Positions 1 to 8,518 of a DNA stretch of 44,313 bases are shown here, in pieces. Under the pieces are notes generated by a model, which was not told the DNA's origin, ran no database searches, and saw only the letters and a list, made by a program, of their open reading frames with translations. Made by a program: the position numbers and the translations under genes. Each line of letters starts with the position of its first letter. The first letter of the stretch is position 1. The DNA comes from Eubacteriaceae bacterium CHKCI004 (GTDB lineage: Bacteria > Bacillota > Clostridia > Lachnospirales > Lachnospiraceae): NCBI GenBank assembly GCA_900016875.1, contig FCNR01000011.1, positions 1 to 44,313 on the forward strand, in the 5' to 3' direction.

Positions 1-2071
1 GTGTCCCTAAGTCAACGGTCACATTGTTTCTGGACACCACGATTTCAAACGGCGGGATAAGCTCAAAGCCTTTGTTGCCCTCACAGCGTAATTCCTCAAT
101 GATATAGGTATCGTAAATCAAAGCACCTTTGCTGTCGTCTGGCTCGCTTGTTCCAAACCAGATACCGTCCTCGCTGGTCTTTCCTGCATTGGTGTTGTGC
201 TTGTGGGAAGCCCAGTCGGAAGAAGTAGAGAACTGCCCGTTATCATCAGTTACGATAATGTGGCTCTCACCTGTGGTCTTGCTTGTGATCCTAAACGGAA
301 CTCCCGCAAGACGCTGGTGTGTGCCAGCACCAATCTTGACACCCTCCAGGTCGCCACGTTTCACTTGATTGTAAATGGAAGTGTCCGCACCTGTAAGGTC
401 AACGATTTTTCCGTCCTCTGTGATTTCAAATTCAATCGGTTTCGCACCGTCCGTCAGATAGCCCTCTGGAGCTTTGCTTTCCTCGATACGGTATTTTCCG
501 TAAGGTAACAGGTCGGCAGAAGTAGAAGCCACGCCCTCAATGTCGGTAAGGATTGTTTTTACCACCTCATTCTTGCTGTAAAGTTTTCCCTCGACAAGTA
601 CGGCATTGTCATTTAAGGAAATGATTTCAAATTCAGCGTCTTTCAAGGTCGCACTTCCTTGACCTTTGGTATCGCTGGTTTCTAAATCTCTTTTCTGGAT
701 TTTCACACCGCCACGGATAACCTTATCTGATACGGAAAACTGATTGCTTCCAGACAATACGGCAATGTCGCCGTCCTCGGTAATCTGTGTAAGGTACATT
801 CCCTTAATCTGTTCCTCGCTACCGTTTGCCTGCATATACGCACCGTCAAGAAGATAGCCGTTAGGAGCTTTTGTTTCCTCAACGGTCAGCGTTCCTAAAG
901 GAAGCACGTTCTTTCCGTCCTGTGTATAGAAGCTGTCCCCAGATACCTTGTATTCATCAGAAAGGCGGGAACCGTAATGGATAGTGCCGTCGCTGTCCTT
1001 TTCAGCGATTGTCTTTGTCACCCATGTTTTGGTAGGCTCACTAGGGAGATTGTCAGCGGTATAGTGTCCCACATAGAATTTCCATGTGAACTCCGCACCC
1101 TCTAGGGAAGCGTCGCCCTGTGGAGCGTCTTTCTGTGTTTCCATGTCAATCTTGAAAAGCTCGATAAGTGTGTCTGTGACCTTTGGCGTATCGGATACGT
1201 TCAAGGTCGCTGTCTTGCCAGCTTCCACATTTAAGGAATACACTGTATTGTCCACCTTGTAGCCAGCAGGAGCGGAAAGCTCTTTGATGTAGACTGTACC
1301 AGTCTTTACTTCCACGGTATCAGTGTTTCCGCTGTTATCCGTCGTAAGTGTGGCAAGCTGTTTTGTGCAGTCCTTATCAGAATAGACACCATAAGTCGCA
1401 CCAGCGATAGAGTAAAGCCCGTTCCCGTCGGTAATGCTGGCATTACTGGAAGTCTTTTTAAGGGTGGCATTTCCTACGGCAAGTTTCGCCCAAAACTGTC
1501 CAATGTCCTGTCCCTCGCCAGAGTAGATATAACCGCCACATTCATAGCGTCCCTTGTTCTCGCTGGCAAAGGCTTTCGCCCCAGCGTACACTTCGTCCTG
1601 TATCGCTTTTGGGATTTCATCATAGGAAGCTCTGACGTTATCGCATTGCCAGCCCAGATGAACACTCAATCTCTGCCATACGACGCACTGTTCAAGAAGA
1701 TAGACCTGTTTATAGTTCAATCCGCTGTGACTTTGTGTGTACTGCTTGACGTATTCCAGAGAGAGGGCAACATCTGAAATCTGGTCGTAACTCATGCGTG
1801 TGCTTGCGTCGGCTCTGGTCTTGTAGCCGTTCTTGAAGTTGGTGTTGATGTCTACACAATAGGCGGTTTCACCCTCAACTTTCATATAGCCCTCATTAAA
1901 TGTCGAACCGATAGAGCCGTCATTCATCACTTTTTCAATGATACCGACACGCTCGGCACTTTCTGTCCAGTATTGCTTCTCGGAAGCGTGGACTGCCGTT
2001 GTCGGCAAAGCGGTAACGATAGTCGCAAAGGCAAGGAAGCCCGTGGCTAATCGCTTCAATATCTTTTTCAT
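1..2071 (-). CDS. Thioester/Cna-B (SpaA-like) surface protein, C-terminus outside window
   Basis: About 690 residues are visible; the gene runs off the left edge. The start is the ATG at 2071-2069, preceded by AAAGGAG. Residues 1-29 form a signal peptide with cleavage near AVHAS. Residues about 30-200 look like a thioester domain: Cys72 in AYCVD and Gln128 in LEQCVVW match the Cys and Gln that cross-link in TIE-type adhesins. At least three Cna-B/SpaA modules follow, with the isopeptide-type motifs YIKELSAPAGY, VEETKAPNGY and IEESKAPEGY, and a fourth begins near the edge. Such proteins bind host or abiotic surfaces covalently and are common cargo of Tn1549-like integrative conjugative elements. 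A sortase signal would lie outside the window. The domain reading is firm; ICE membership is inferred. Confidence 0.85.
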   Translation of the reverse strand, partial: MKKILKRLATGFLAFATIVTALPTTAVHASEKQYWTESAERVGIIEKVMNDGSIGSTFNEGYMKVEGETAYCVDINTNFKNGYKTRADASTRMSYDQISDVALSLEYVKQYTQSHSGLNYKQVYLLEQCVVWQRLSVHLGWQCDNVRASYDEIPKAIQDEVYAGAKAFASENKGRYECGGYIYSGEGQDIGQFWAKLAVGNATLKKTSSNASITDGNGLYSIAGATYGVYSDKDCTKQLATLTTDNSGNTDTVEVKTGTVYIKELSAPAGYKVDNTVYSLNVEAGKTATLNVSDTPKVTDTLIELFKIDMETQKDAPQGDASLEGAEFTWKFYVGHYTADNLPSEPTKTWVTKTIAEKDSDGTIHYGSRLSDEYKVSGDSFYTQDGKNVLPLGTLTVEETKAPNGYLLDGAYMQANGSEEQIKGMYLTQITEDGDIAVLSGSNQFSVSDKVIRGGVKIQKRDLETSDTKGQGSATLKDAEFEIISLNDNAVLVEGKLYSKNEVVKTILTDIEGVASTSADLLPYGKYRIEESKAPEGYLTDGAKPIEFEITEDGKIVDLTGADTSIYNQVKRGDLEGVKIGAGTHQRLAGVPFRITSKTTGESHIIVTDDNGQFSTSSDWASHKHNTNAGKTSEDGIWFGTSEPDDSKGALIYDTYIIEELRCEGNKGFELIPPFEIVVSRNNVTVDLGT

Positions 2072-2101
2072 AGCTTTTAAAATTCTCCTTTCGTTTGGAT
2101 A

Positions 2102-2131
2102 TAGAAAAAGCCGTCCATTTCTGAACGGCTG
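2102..2131 (-). terminator. Terminator-like hairpin upstream of the surface protein
   Basis: AGCCGT (2109-2114) pairs with ACGGCT (2125-2130). Read on the minus strand, the hairpin is followed by TTTTCTAT. It lies about 30 bases upstream of the surface-protein start, so it either ends an upstream minus-strand transcript or acts as a leader attenuator. Confidence 0.5.
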
Positions 2132-2171
2132 GAAATAGAAAAGGAACGTCAATATCGGCGTTCCATAATCT

Positions 2172-2425
2172 ACTTGCGATATTCAATTTTTAGTTTATCA
2201 ATACTGATGTGCTGTACCATATCTTTGCAAATCTGGGATTTCTAACGTATCAAGGCTCATTCAATGGTAGTAAAATCGTAGTAATTTGAAGTATTTAAAC
2301 CCTTGAAAATGCTGATAGATACAGTGTTTTAGCGGACAATCAGATTTTTAGTTGGTTTTTGGATCTTGAATAAAATAGTGAAAACGAAATTTAAAAATGT
2401 TTATGAAATATTAATTTACAAAATA
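2172..2425. other. AT-rich strip with no convincing gene
   Basis: This stretch separates the surface protein from the MarR operon and is clearly more AT-rich than either neighbour. Only open frames of about 20 codons occur in it. It is a plausible place for the edge of the mobile element carrying the surface protein, but I see no recombinase gene and cannot point to an attachment site, because the other end of the element is not in the window. Confidence 0.3.
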
Positions 2426-2458
2426 ATAGTTGACCTCGCTACTATTTTGTGCTATAGT
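2426..2458 (+). promoter_or_regulatory. Promoter and candidate MarR operator
   Basis: TTGACC (2430-2435) and TATAGT (2453-2458) are separated by 17 bases. ATAGT (2426-2430), ACTAT (2441-2445) and ATAGT (2454-2458) form alternating inverted half-sites across the -35, spacer and -10. This is the layout expected for an autorepressing MarR protein, whose gene is the first one downstream. Confidence 0.65.
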
Positions 2459-2567
2459 TTCACACGCGAAAAGTTAGTTTGCAAACGTACAGGAAAAGCA
2501 TTGAAAACTGTGCGGAAAATATAACTAAAAATCCTGCACTTTTATATCAGGAGGGGTGTGAAAAGAA

Positions 2568-3038
2568 ATGTACGACAGCTTTTCCAGAATGGGACGCTGG
2601 GTCTCGATCTTTGACAGACTGATGAAAATGTACTATGACCATGGTCTGTCTGATTATGAAATCGGATGGGGACAGCAGTTTTATGTGGAATATTTGTATG
2701 AGCATCCTGGCGCTTCGCCTCAGGAGATGGTGGAGAGGTTCCGGGTGGATAAAGCAACACTTACAAAGACCATCCGGAAGCTTACCAAAGTGGGATATAT
2801 CCATGTGACCGGCGATGAGAAAGATCGCCGGATGAAGCACCTTTATCTGACAGAGAAGGCGATTCCGGCGGCAAGGCAGATTAAAAAAATTCATGCGGAA
2901 TTTTATCAGACGCTCCGGGAGGGAATCTCACCCGAAGCGCTGTCTTTGACAGAAGAGACTCTGCAGAAAATGACAGATAATATTAATCAGAAAGTATGGC
3001 ACAGAATGGAGGCACAACATGGACAATCTGAAAAATGA
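2568..3038 (+). CDS. MarR-family transcriptional regulator
   Basis: This 156-residue protein has the usual MarR length. The winged helix lies at about residues 40-105: HPGASPQEMVERFRVDKATL is the helix-turn-helix, followed by TKTIRKLTKVGYI, and DEKDRRMKHLYLT is the wing with its conserved D-x-R. N- and C-terminal helices would form the dimer interface. AGGAGG precedes the ATG. It overlaps the following MFS gene by 20 bases, so the two form an operon, the usual repressor/efflux-pump pairing. It probably represses its own promoter and is released by a small molecule. The gene is intact although the pump is broken. Confidence 0.9.
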   Translation: MYDSFSRMGRWVSIFDRLMKMYYDHGLSDYEIGWGQQFYVEYLYEHPGASPQEMVERFRVDKATLTKTIRKLTKVGYIHVTGDEKDRRMKHLYLTEKAIPAARQIKKIHAEFYQTLREGISPEALSLTEETLQKMTDNINQKVWHRMEAQHGQSEK

Positions 3039-4096
3039 AGAAAAACAGCATGCGGGAAAGCGGACAGGAAGCGTACTGCTCAATGACAGAAAGCGCGGCC
3101 TGATTTTTATATGTCTGATTGTATCAGGTACCGCATCGTCGACGCTGTCAACAGCCATGACCACGGCGCTGCCGAATCTGGTGGAATATTTTGGCGTGAA
3201 CACTTCCAGCGGACAGTGGGTGACCAGCGGATATTCCCTGGCCATGGGAATGGTGCTGCCGCTGACGGCGTTCTTGATCACACGTTTTCCCACAAAGAAG
3301 CTGTATCTGAGCGGGATTGCATGCTTTATTCTGGGGCTGCTGCTGAGCATTTTTACAACTAACTTTGGGGTGATGATGACGGGACGGATCCTGCAGGCCT
3401 GCGGCAACGGCGTTCTGATGTCGGCGGCGCAGGTGGTGATTCTTACCATCTATCCGGTGGAAAAACGGGGGACTATGATGGGAACCTACGGACTTTGCAC
3501 CACGGCCGCTCCCATCGTGGCGCCGACCATCGCGGGACTGCTCATCGACGCCTTTGGGTGGAAGTCCATTTTTTATGTAGTACTGGTTATCATGGCGGCT
3601 TCCCTGCTGCTGTCCTGCTTTGTATTTGAGGACGTGCTGGAACTGCAGGATAAGAAATTTGATGTGATTTCCTTTGTGGAGAGCATTGTGGCCTTTGGAG
3701 GCATTACCCTCGGTATTGGAAATATCAGCAGTTTCGGTCTGGTGAGCCTGGAGGCAGGCGCACCTCTGGGTGGCGGCGGCCTTGAATGTGATTCGGAACA
3801 TTTCCATAGGAAGCCTCATGATGCCGCTATTAACCTGGGGAACCAGTAATGTGGTGCCGCAGAAGGTGGCAGATGCCTCATCTCTGCTGACCTCCTTCCG
3901 GACCATAGCCGGCTCCATCGGATCAGCCGTTTTTGTGGGAATCATGACGGTGGTCAGCGCATCCTCCGCACAGACTTATGGGGATGCAGCCATGATGCAC
4001 GGCATGAACGTCGCCTTTTTCTGGATGGCAGCAGGAGCGCTGGTGCTGCTGCTGATCTCTGTTTTGACGACCGGAGGCTCCAGAGTGTCTTCCTGA
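3019..4096 (+). pseudogene. DHA2-type MFS drug exporter, internal deletion and frameshift
   Basis: From the ATG at 3019, about 249 residues read as the first half of a 14-helix EmrB/QacA-type exporter: a cytoplasmic start, SGQWVTSGYSLAMGMVLPLT, the RILQACGNGVLMS region, and TYGLCTTAAPIVAPTIAGLL. At about 3761-3770 the frame changes. The C-terminal segment LNVIRNISIGSLMMPLLTWG to the stop at 4096 continues in another frame. Members are usually 450-480 residues long; the two halves sum to about 355, so roughly 100-120 residues are missing. The old frame stops at 3849. The junction bases CCTCTGG read as P-L in both flanking frames, consistent with deletion between short repeats. The pump is unlikely to be functional. 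Confidence 0.85.
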
Positions 4097-4178
4097 AAAC
4101 GAAAAGCACGGTGACGGGGGAACAGATATACGGAAGTAAATAACGGAGTATAAAGTGAGAGGTACTAACGGCCACACC

Positions 4179-4212
4179 AAAGGAGACTTCTGTTTGAGGC
4201 CTCCTTTTTTTA
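4179..4212 (+). terminator. Intrinsic terminator after the MFS remnant
   Basis: AAAGGAG and CTCCTTTTTTT pair around a loop of about 15 bases and are followed by a T-run. It ends the MarR/MFS transcript. Confidence 0.75.
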
Positions 4213-4260
4213 TTATATAAAAGAAGAAAAATATTTTTTAATAAAATAAGGGAGGCAACA

Positions 4261-5313
4261 ATGAAGAAAATGTTATCGTTGGTTTTATCTCTCACCATTG
4301 CCGCGGCCTGCATGGGCTGTGCGGCCGCCGGGGAGAATACACAGAACAGCATGTCAGAAACAGGTGCGGCGGAGCAGACAACGCAGGAAATGATTTCCGC
4401 GGAAAATGAGACCGTGCAGACCACAGTAACCCGGGCTGCAATTCCCGAAACCCTCGCGCAGGTTCCGGAAGGATACGAGTTACCTGCCGACCAGCAGGGC
4501 TCCATTGAAAGGCTGGATTATACCACCTACGAATCCATGGGCTACGAGGAACAGTCCGAGGAGCTTGAGAAGACCGCGTATGTATACCTGCCTTACGAAT
4601 ATAACGAGGAAGAGCAATACAATGTTTTCTATCTGATGCACGGCGGGTGGAGCAATGAGACCACCATGATGGGAACCGACCGGTCGCCGTCAACGCTGAA
4701 GAACATCGTGGATCACGCCATCGAGGATGGCCGGATGCAGCCGATGATTATCGTCTGTCCGACTTACAATAATACAAGTCCGGATGACAGCTCCGATTAC
4801 GGTCTGGCGCTGCAGCTGACGGATAATTATCATAATGAGCTGATGAATGATCTGATTCCGGCGGTGGAGAGTCGTTACAGTACCTTTGCCGATGATACAA
4901 CACCGGAGGCGCTCACGGCTTCCAGAGACCACAGGGCATTTGGCGGATTCTCTATGGGCTCCGTGACCACCTGGCACACCTTCCAGTACTGCCTGGATTA
5001 TTTCCGGTATTTCATGCCCATGAGCGGAAGTCTCACTACGGACGGAGATGTCATGAACGAGATGGTGGAAGATGCCGGATACGGTCCGGAAGACTTTTTT
5101 ATCTTCGCCATGTCAGGCACAGATGATTTCGCCTACTCTTCCTTTACCCGGCAGATTGAAGCCATGGCGGCGGTTCCGGGCGGAAACTTTGTGGAAGCGG
5201 ACAATGAGCAGGAAGGTAATCTCGCCTACAGAGTCCAGGAAGGCGGAACACATTCCGGAGAATACGCGTCCCAGTACATTTACAATGGCCTCTGCTGGTT
5301 CTGGAACGAGTAG
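4261..5313 (+). CDS. Lipoprotein carbohydrate-esterase-like hydrolase (CE1/feruloyl-esterase fold)
   Basis: 350 residues. GGGAGG precedes the ATG. A lipoprotein signal ends in ACMGC, so Cys20 would be lipidated and the enzyme tethered outside the membrane. A Thr/Glu-rich linker to about residue 60 leads into an alpha/beta hydrolase. YVYLPYEYNEEEQYNVFYLM and HGG form the N-terminal strand and oxyanion region. GGFSMGS is the nucleophile elbow with its catalytic Ser, SGTDDFAY is a candidate Asp, and GGTHSGEY holds the probable catalytic His. The architecture matches CE1-type esterases (feruloyl or acetyl-xylan esterases) found as XynZ-like modules. The natural ester is unknown. It is the first of three lipoprotein hydrolases in the window. 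The gene appears intact. Confidence 0.85.
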   Translation: MKKMLSLVLSLTIAAACMGCAAAGENTQNSMSETGAAEQTTQEMISAENETVQTTVTRAAIPETLAQVPEGYELPADQQGSIERLDYTTYESMGYEEQSEELEKTAYVYLPYEYNEEEQYNVFYLMHGGWSNETTMMGTDRSPSTLKNIVDHAIEDGRMQPMIIVCPTYNNTSPDDSSDYGLALQLTDNYHNELMNDLIPAVESRYSTFADDTTPEALTASRDHRAFGGFSMGSVTTWHTFQYCLDYFRYFMPMSGSLTTDGDVMNEMVEDAGYGPEDFFIFAMSGTDDFAYSSFTRQIEAMAAVPGGNFVEADNEQEGNLAYRVQEGGTHSGEYASQYIYNGLCWFWNE

Positions 5314-5346
5314 CAGAATAGATAACAGAGAAGGGAGACATACAAA

Positions 5347-5820
5347 ATGAAACAGAACAAAAACAGACCTTACGTGGTCTGCCACATTTTAAGTGCGCTG
5401 GACGGCAATATCAGCGGTTCTTATTTTATGATGCCGGAACTGCAGCCGGTGCAGGAGGCCTTTGCCCGCATCCGCGCCGACTATCAGTGCGACGCGTATC
5501 TGGCAGGAGCGGTGACGGCGGCGTCCATCTATGCCGATGGATTCCTGGACGAGGAAGGGATAGAAGAGCTGGAAGCAGCGCGGATTTACCCTCGGGAGAC
5601 CTACGTGGCGGACCCTCAGGCGCAGCATTATGCGGTCATCATTGATACGGAGGGCAGCCTCCGATGGAACAAAGGGCACATAAAAAGAGCAGGTATGCCG
5701 GAGCTGCACATGATCGAGGTCCTGACAGAAAATGTACCGGCAGCCTTTTCTCTGCTGGACGTCCGGAAGGTGGAAGGCGACGGAATCTGGCTGCGGTATG
5801 TGCCGAAGAATCGGAGATAA
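5347..5820 (+). pseudogene. RibD-C/dihydrofolate-reductase-like protein with in-frame internal deletion
   Basis: 157 residues from an ATG behind AAGGGAG, 33 bases after the esterase. RPYVVCHILSALDGNISGSY is the characteristic first strand and substrate loop of RibD C-terminal-domain reductases, and YLAGAVTAASIYADGF is the next element. After HMIEVLTENV the sequence jumps directly to PAAFSLLDVRKVEGDGIWLR, which is the end of these proteins. Family members are usually about 230-240 residues, so about 80 central residues are missing, including the Gly-rich NADPH segment and the LIDELSL strand. The frame is kept, so a protein may be made but is probably inactive. Codon use resembles the neighbours, which suggests a recent loss. 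Confidence 0.75.
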
Positions 5821-5910
5821 TAAGGAATAAAAATCTATTCATGTATCGAATCGGAATGGTGATGTTTTCAGCAATATTTTTTAGTTTAATCAGATGCCCC
5901 CTCAGGAACT

Positions 5911-5937
5911 AAAAATCCTGGTGGGATTTTCTTTTTA
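5911..5937 (+). terminator. Terminator after the esterase/RibD-like unit
   Basis: AAAATCC and GGATTTT pair around TGGTG, followed by CTTTTTAT. It lies about 90 bases after the last gene. Confidence 0.65.
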
Positions 5938-5948
5938 TCTGAACAGCA

Positions 5949-5980
5949 AAAAAGCTCTTCCGTTATTGGAAGAGCTTTTT
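5949..5980 (-). terminator. tRNA-Leu terminator (symmetrical)
   Basis: AAAAAGCTCTTCC and its complement TGGAAGAGCTTTTT form a strong hairpin with T-runs on both strands. It sits directly after the 3-prime end of the tRNA and could also stop plus-strand transcripts. Confidence 0.85.
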
Positions 5981-5981
5981 A

Positions 5982-6064
5982 TGCCGATGGCCGGACTCGA
6001 ACCGGCACGGATTATCTCCGCTTGATTTTGAGTCAAGTGCGTCTGCCAATTCCGCCACATCGGC
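5982..6064 (-). tRNA. tRNA-Leu (anticodon CAA)
   Basis: On the minus strand the acceptor arms GCCGATG and CATCGGC pair, with discriminator A. The anticodon stem CTTGA/TCAAG encloses the loop CTCAAAA, giving anticodon CAA, which reads the UUG codon. A long variable arm (class II) and the T-arm GGTTCGAGTCC are visible. CCA is not encoded. The gene is single and complete. Confidence 0.95.
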
Positions 6065-6167
6065 TTATATTCTGTTCTGCATGTGAGAAGCAGAGAGAAT
6101 ACTTTAAACAAAAACATAGAAAAATATCACGCAGCTGTAACTGATGATTTTGCACATCAACTCTGAT

Positions 6168-6196
6168 ATACTATCATATCATAAAAATTCTGTCAA
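6168..6196 (-). promoter_or_regulatory. Promoter of tRNA-Leu
   Basis: On the minus strand TTGACA (6196-6191) and TAGTAT (6173-6168) are 17 bases apart. This would start transcription about 95 bases before the tRNA. The rest of 6065-6295 is AT-rich and holds nothing else I recognise. Confidence 0.6.
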
Positions 6197-6295
6197 TGAT
6201 TTTTTTGCTTTTACTTTCCTTTTTTATATCCTGTAAAAAATGCATTTTTTTGCCTGTTTATGAGAACAGAGATTTTTTCGCCTGTTTTTCCGCTG

Positions 6296-7699
6296 TTACC
6301 GGTGCAGCGTCAGCCGGAAAGGGGAAGATTCCTGTTTTTTGAGCGGAAAGGTTAAATGAACGGTAAACGCGCCCTGGCAGCGTTCCATATCCAGTCTGCC
6401 CCCAAGGAGATCTACCATTTTCTGAACATTTTTCAGGCCGATATTGTTGCTGTCCGCATCAGAATATTCTTTTCGTACAGTATTGCCGACAGAAATGTGC
6501 ACCTGTTCGGGAATGGTGCGGATGACACAAAAGATCCTGACAGGACTTTCCTTGTCGCCGTATTTGAGGATGTTGGAAAACAGATTGGTAAAAATCCTTT
6601 TCAGCATCAGGCTGTCGCTGGACAGTTCGGCAGATTCTTCCGGAAAATGGCAGTCCGTCCGGAAGCCGGCAAGTCGGATGTATTCGCAGTTTTCCCGGAG
6701 ATATTGCAGCAGAGTGTCGGTGGTAAGAACAGAAAACTCCGGGATTTCTTTTTCCTCGGAAACAAGCGCATATTCAAACATGCGGTCTGTGAGCTCCTGG
6801 ATATCTCCGGTTTTTTTCAGGCACCGGCGCAGATATTCTTCATGGATTTCCGGATTGCGGCGAAGCTGCATGACTTCCAGATAGCCCCGGAGAATCGTAA
6901 GAGGGGTACGCAGATCGTGGGAGAGAGCGGTGATCAGATCCTGATTGGCTTTCCGGCTCTCCTGTTCCTGTATGATGTTTTCACGCAGCGTCATCCGGAG
7001 ATGATCGAGTTCTCTGCCAAGAATGCCGATTTCATCGTTGCCCTGTACACTGATGGGATGCTCCAGATCGCCGGTGGACATACGGAGAATATCTTTTTCC
7101 ATGGAAATGATGGATTTCATTTTTCTGTTGATAAAGAACAGAAGCGCTGACAGAAACAGTACCACGCAGAAGATAAAGCAGAAAATGTAATAATAAAAAA
7201 TAAATTCTGCGTTGTGGTACAGATATACTTGAACGCTGTAATAACCGTTTTTAAAATGAAGGGAAAGTTCGACATATTCTTCCCCTATGTTATCAGTAAA
7301 ATTGGCAGACAGATTATAAAAGAAACTGCTGTGTTTATAAAAGTATTCCGGAAATCTTCCGGTGCGGTAGATACCATCGTCGGCGCCATAAATATACATG
7401 CCGGTATATTCGTCGCACAGATTGAAAAAGGGCGCAAATTCTCTCTGCTGTTTCAGATTATTTTCGGAGTCAGGCACAGAATATTCTTTTGCATGGTCAT
7501 AAAGATTCTGAAAAAAATCATCATGGGGTTCCGGAATAGATACTATTCCCATATGTCTTGCGGCATATGCGGCTTCCCATTTGTTCTGCCAGAGAAATTG
7601 AAATAATGAGAAACAGAGAACGCCGGTAAGAAGCAGGAGAAGGAAAAACTGATGACGGATTTTCAGGGATGAAATCCAGATGCCAATGTTTTTAATCAC
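6296..7699 (-). CDS. Sensor histidine kinase (VanS-like)
   Basis: 467 residues. I chose the GTG at 7699-7697 because a GGGAAAGGGG site precedes it and it overlaps the regulator gene by 8 bases. Residues about 11-31 are the first membrane helix (HQFFLLLLLTGVLCFSLF). An extracellular sensor of about 130 residues follows, then a second helix (FIFYYYIFCFIFCVVLFLSA), a HAMP domain, and HisKA with the phospho-accepting His in ALSHDLRTPLTILRGY. The ATPase domain has the N-box FTNLFSNILKYGD and the Gly-containing NNIGLKNVQKMVDLLGG. It would phosphorylate the adjacent OmpR-type regulator. The ligand is not evident, and a role in envelope stress or cell-wall sensing is only suggested by the YfhO neighbour. 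Confidence 0.9.
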   Translation of the reverse strand: MIKNIGIWISSLKIRHQFFLLLLLTGVLCFSLFQFLWQNKWEAAYAARHMGIVSIPEPHDDFFQNLYDHAKEYSVPDSENNLKQQREFAPFFNLCDEYTGMYIYGADDGIYRTGRFPEYFYKHSSFFYNLSANFTDNIGEEYVELSLHFKNGYYSVQVYLYHNAEFIFYYYIFCFIFCVVLFLSALLFFINRKMKSIISMEKDILRMSTGDLEHPISVQGNDEIGILGRELDHLRMTLRENIIQEQESRKANQDLITALSHDLRTPLTILRGYLEVMQLRRNPEIHEEYLRRCLKKTGDIQELTDRMFEYALVSEEKEIPEFSVLTTDTLLQYLRENCEYIRLAGFRTDCHFPEESAELSSDSLMLKRIFTNLFSNILKYGDKESPVRIFCVIRTIPEQVHISVGNTVRKEYSDADSNNIGLKNVQKMVDLLGGRLDMERCQGAFTVHLTFPLKKQESSPFRLTLHR

Positions 7700-8393
7700 A
7701 GCGATACCCCTTTCCCCAGATGGTTTTGATAAGAACCGGATTTTTTGGATCTTTTTCAATTTTTTTCCGCAGATTTCTGATATGTACCATGACCGTGTTA
7801 TTGGCGCCGTAATAATACGTCTCTTTCCACACAGTTTCATAGAGGTGTTCCGCGGAAAAAATCTGATGTCTGTGTGTGACAAAAAGAAGGAGAATAGCGT
7901 ATTCGGTATCAGTGAGGATCAGAGGATCTCCGTCCGCAAATACTTCTTGTTCTTCTTCATGAATTTCCAGATGGTGATATCTGAGAATTTTTTTGGATGA
8001 TGATGGATGTTCCTTACCTTTATAGACCAGATAGCGCCGGATTAAAGCCTTGCTGCGGCTGATTAATTCGTTATAGGAAAAGGGTTTGGCCAGATAATCG
8101 TCGCCTCCGCTCGAAAATCCCAGTGTTTTATCACTGTCCTGTGTTCGGGCGCTCAAAAAGAGCACTGGCGCGTTGCAGTTTTTCCGTATGGAGACACAGG
8201 TCTGGTATCCGTTTTTCCCCGGCATCATAATATCAAGAATAATCAGGTCAAAATCCTTTTCCATGGTGAGCTGCAGAGCTGTCTCCCCGTCTGCGGCCTC
8301 CTCAATCAAAAATCCCTCTCCTTCCAGGAGGACATGAATGATTTCTCTGATTTCAGGATTGTCGTCTACAATTAAAATTCGTGAGTGTTCCAT
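7692..8393 (-). CDS. OmpR-family response regulator (VanR-like)
   Basis: 233 residues starting MEHSRILIVDDNPEI, with AAAGGAG 11 bases before the ATG. The receiver domain shows the acidic DD pair, the phospho-acceptor Asp in LIILDIMMPGKNGY, the conserved LFLSART and the DDYLAKPF lysine. The C-terminal winged helix (residues about 135-230) ends in VMVHIRNLRKKIE and IKTIWGKGYRCD, typical of OmpR/PhoB. It is the first gene of a two-gene operon with the kinase and is divergent from the YfhO gene. The TTAAGAA repeats upstream are its likely targets, so it probably activates both directions. Confidence 0.93.
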   Translation of the reverse strand: MEHSRILIVDDNPEIREIIHVLLEGEGFLIEEAADGETALQLTMEKDFDLIILDIMMPGKNGYQTCVSIRKNCNAPVLFLSARTQDSDKTLGFSSGGDDYLAKPFSYNELISRSKALIRRYLVYKGKEHPSSSKKILRYHHLEIHEEEQEVFADGDPLILTDTEYAILLLFVTHRHQIFSAEHLYETVWKETYYYGANNTVMVHIRNLRKKIEKDPKNPVLIKTIWGKGYRCD

Positions 8394-8430
8394 CGTATTT
8401 CGTTCTCCTTTCCAGACCATTTTCCTGTCT

Positions 8431-8518
8431 ATTATACCGAAAATTAAGAAAAAACGGGGCTCTCTTAAGAAAAATTAAGAAATGATTTTGGGGTTTTTTA
8501 AGAATCCTCGTTTAGAGT
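8431..8518. promoter_or_regulatory. Divergent control region with four TTAAGAA repeats
   Basis: TTAAGAA occurs in the same orientation at 8444, 8465, 8475 and 8498, spaced 21, 10 and 23 bases, close to whole helical turns. A minus-strand TATAAT (8436-8431) serves the two-component operon and has no good -35. A plus-strand TAGAGT (8513-8518) could serve the YfhO gene. Tandem direct repeats next to weak promoters are the classical arrangement for OmpR-family activators. Confidence 0.6.

Noticed and set aside
2170-2280. Very short minus-strand frames (20-23 codons) beside the surface protein
   Set aside because: Too short, with no recognised family and no clear ribosome site; could be a gene remnant but not supportable.
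3148-3945. Minus-strand open frame of about 265 codons over the MFS remnant
   Set aside because: It is His/Gln-rich antisense sequence crossing the deletion junction, with no known domain.
5935-6117. 60-codon minus-strand frame at the tRNA
   Set aside because: It translates the tRNA-Leu gene and its terminator, a common false gene.
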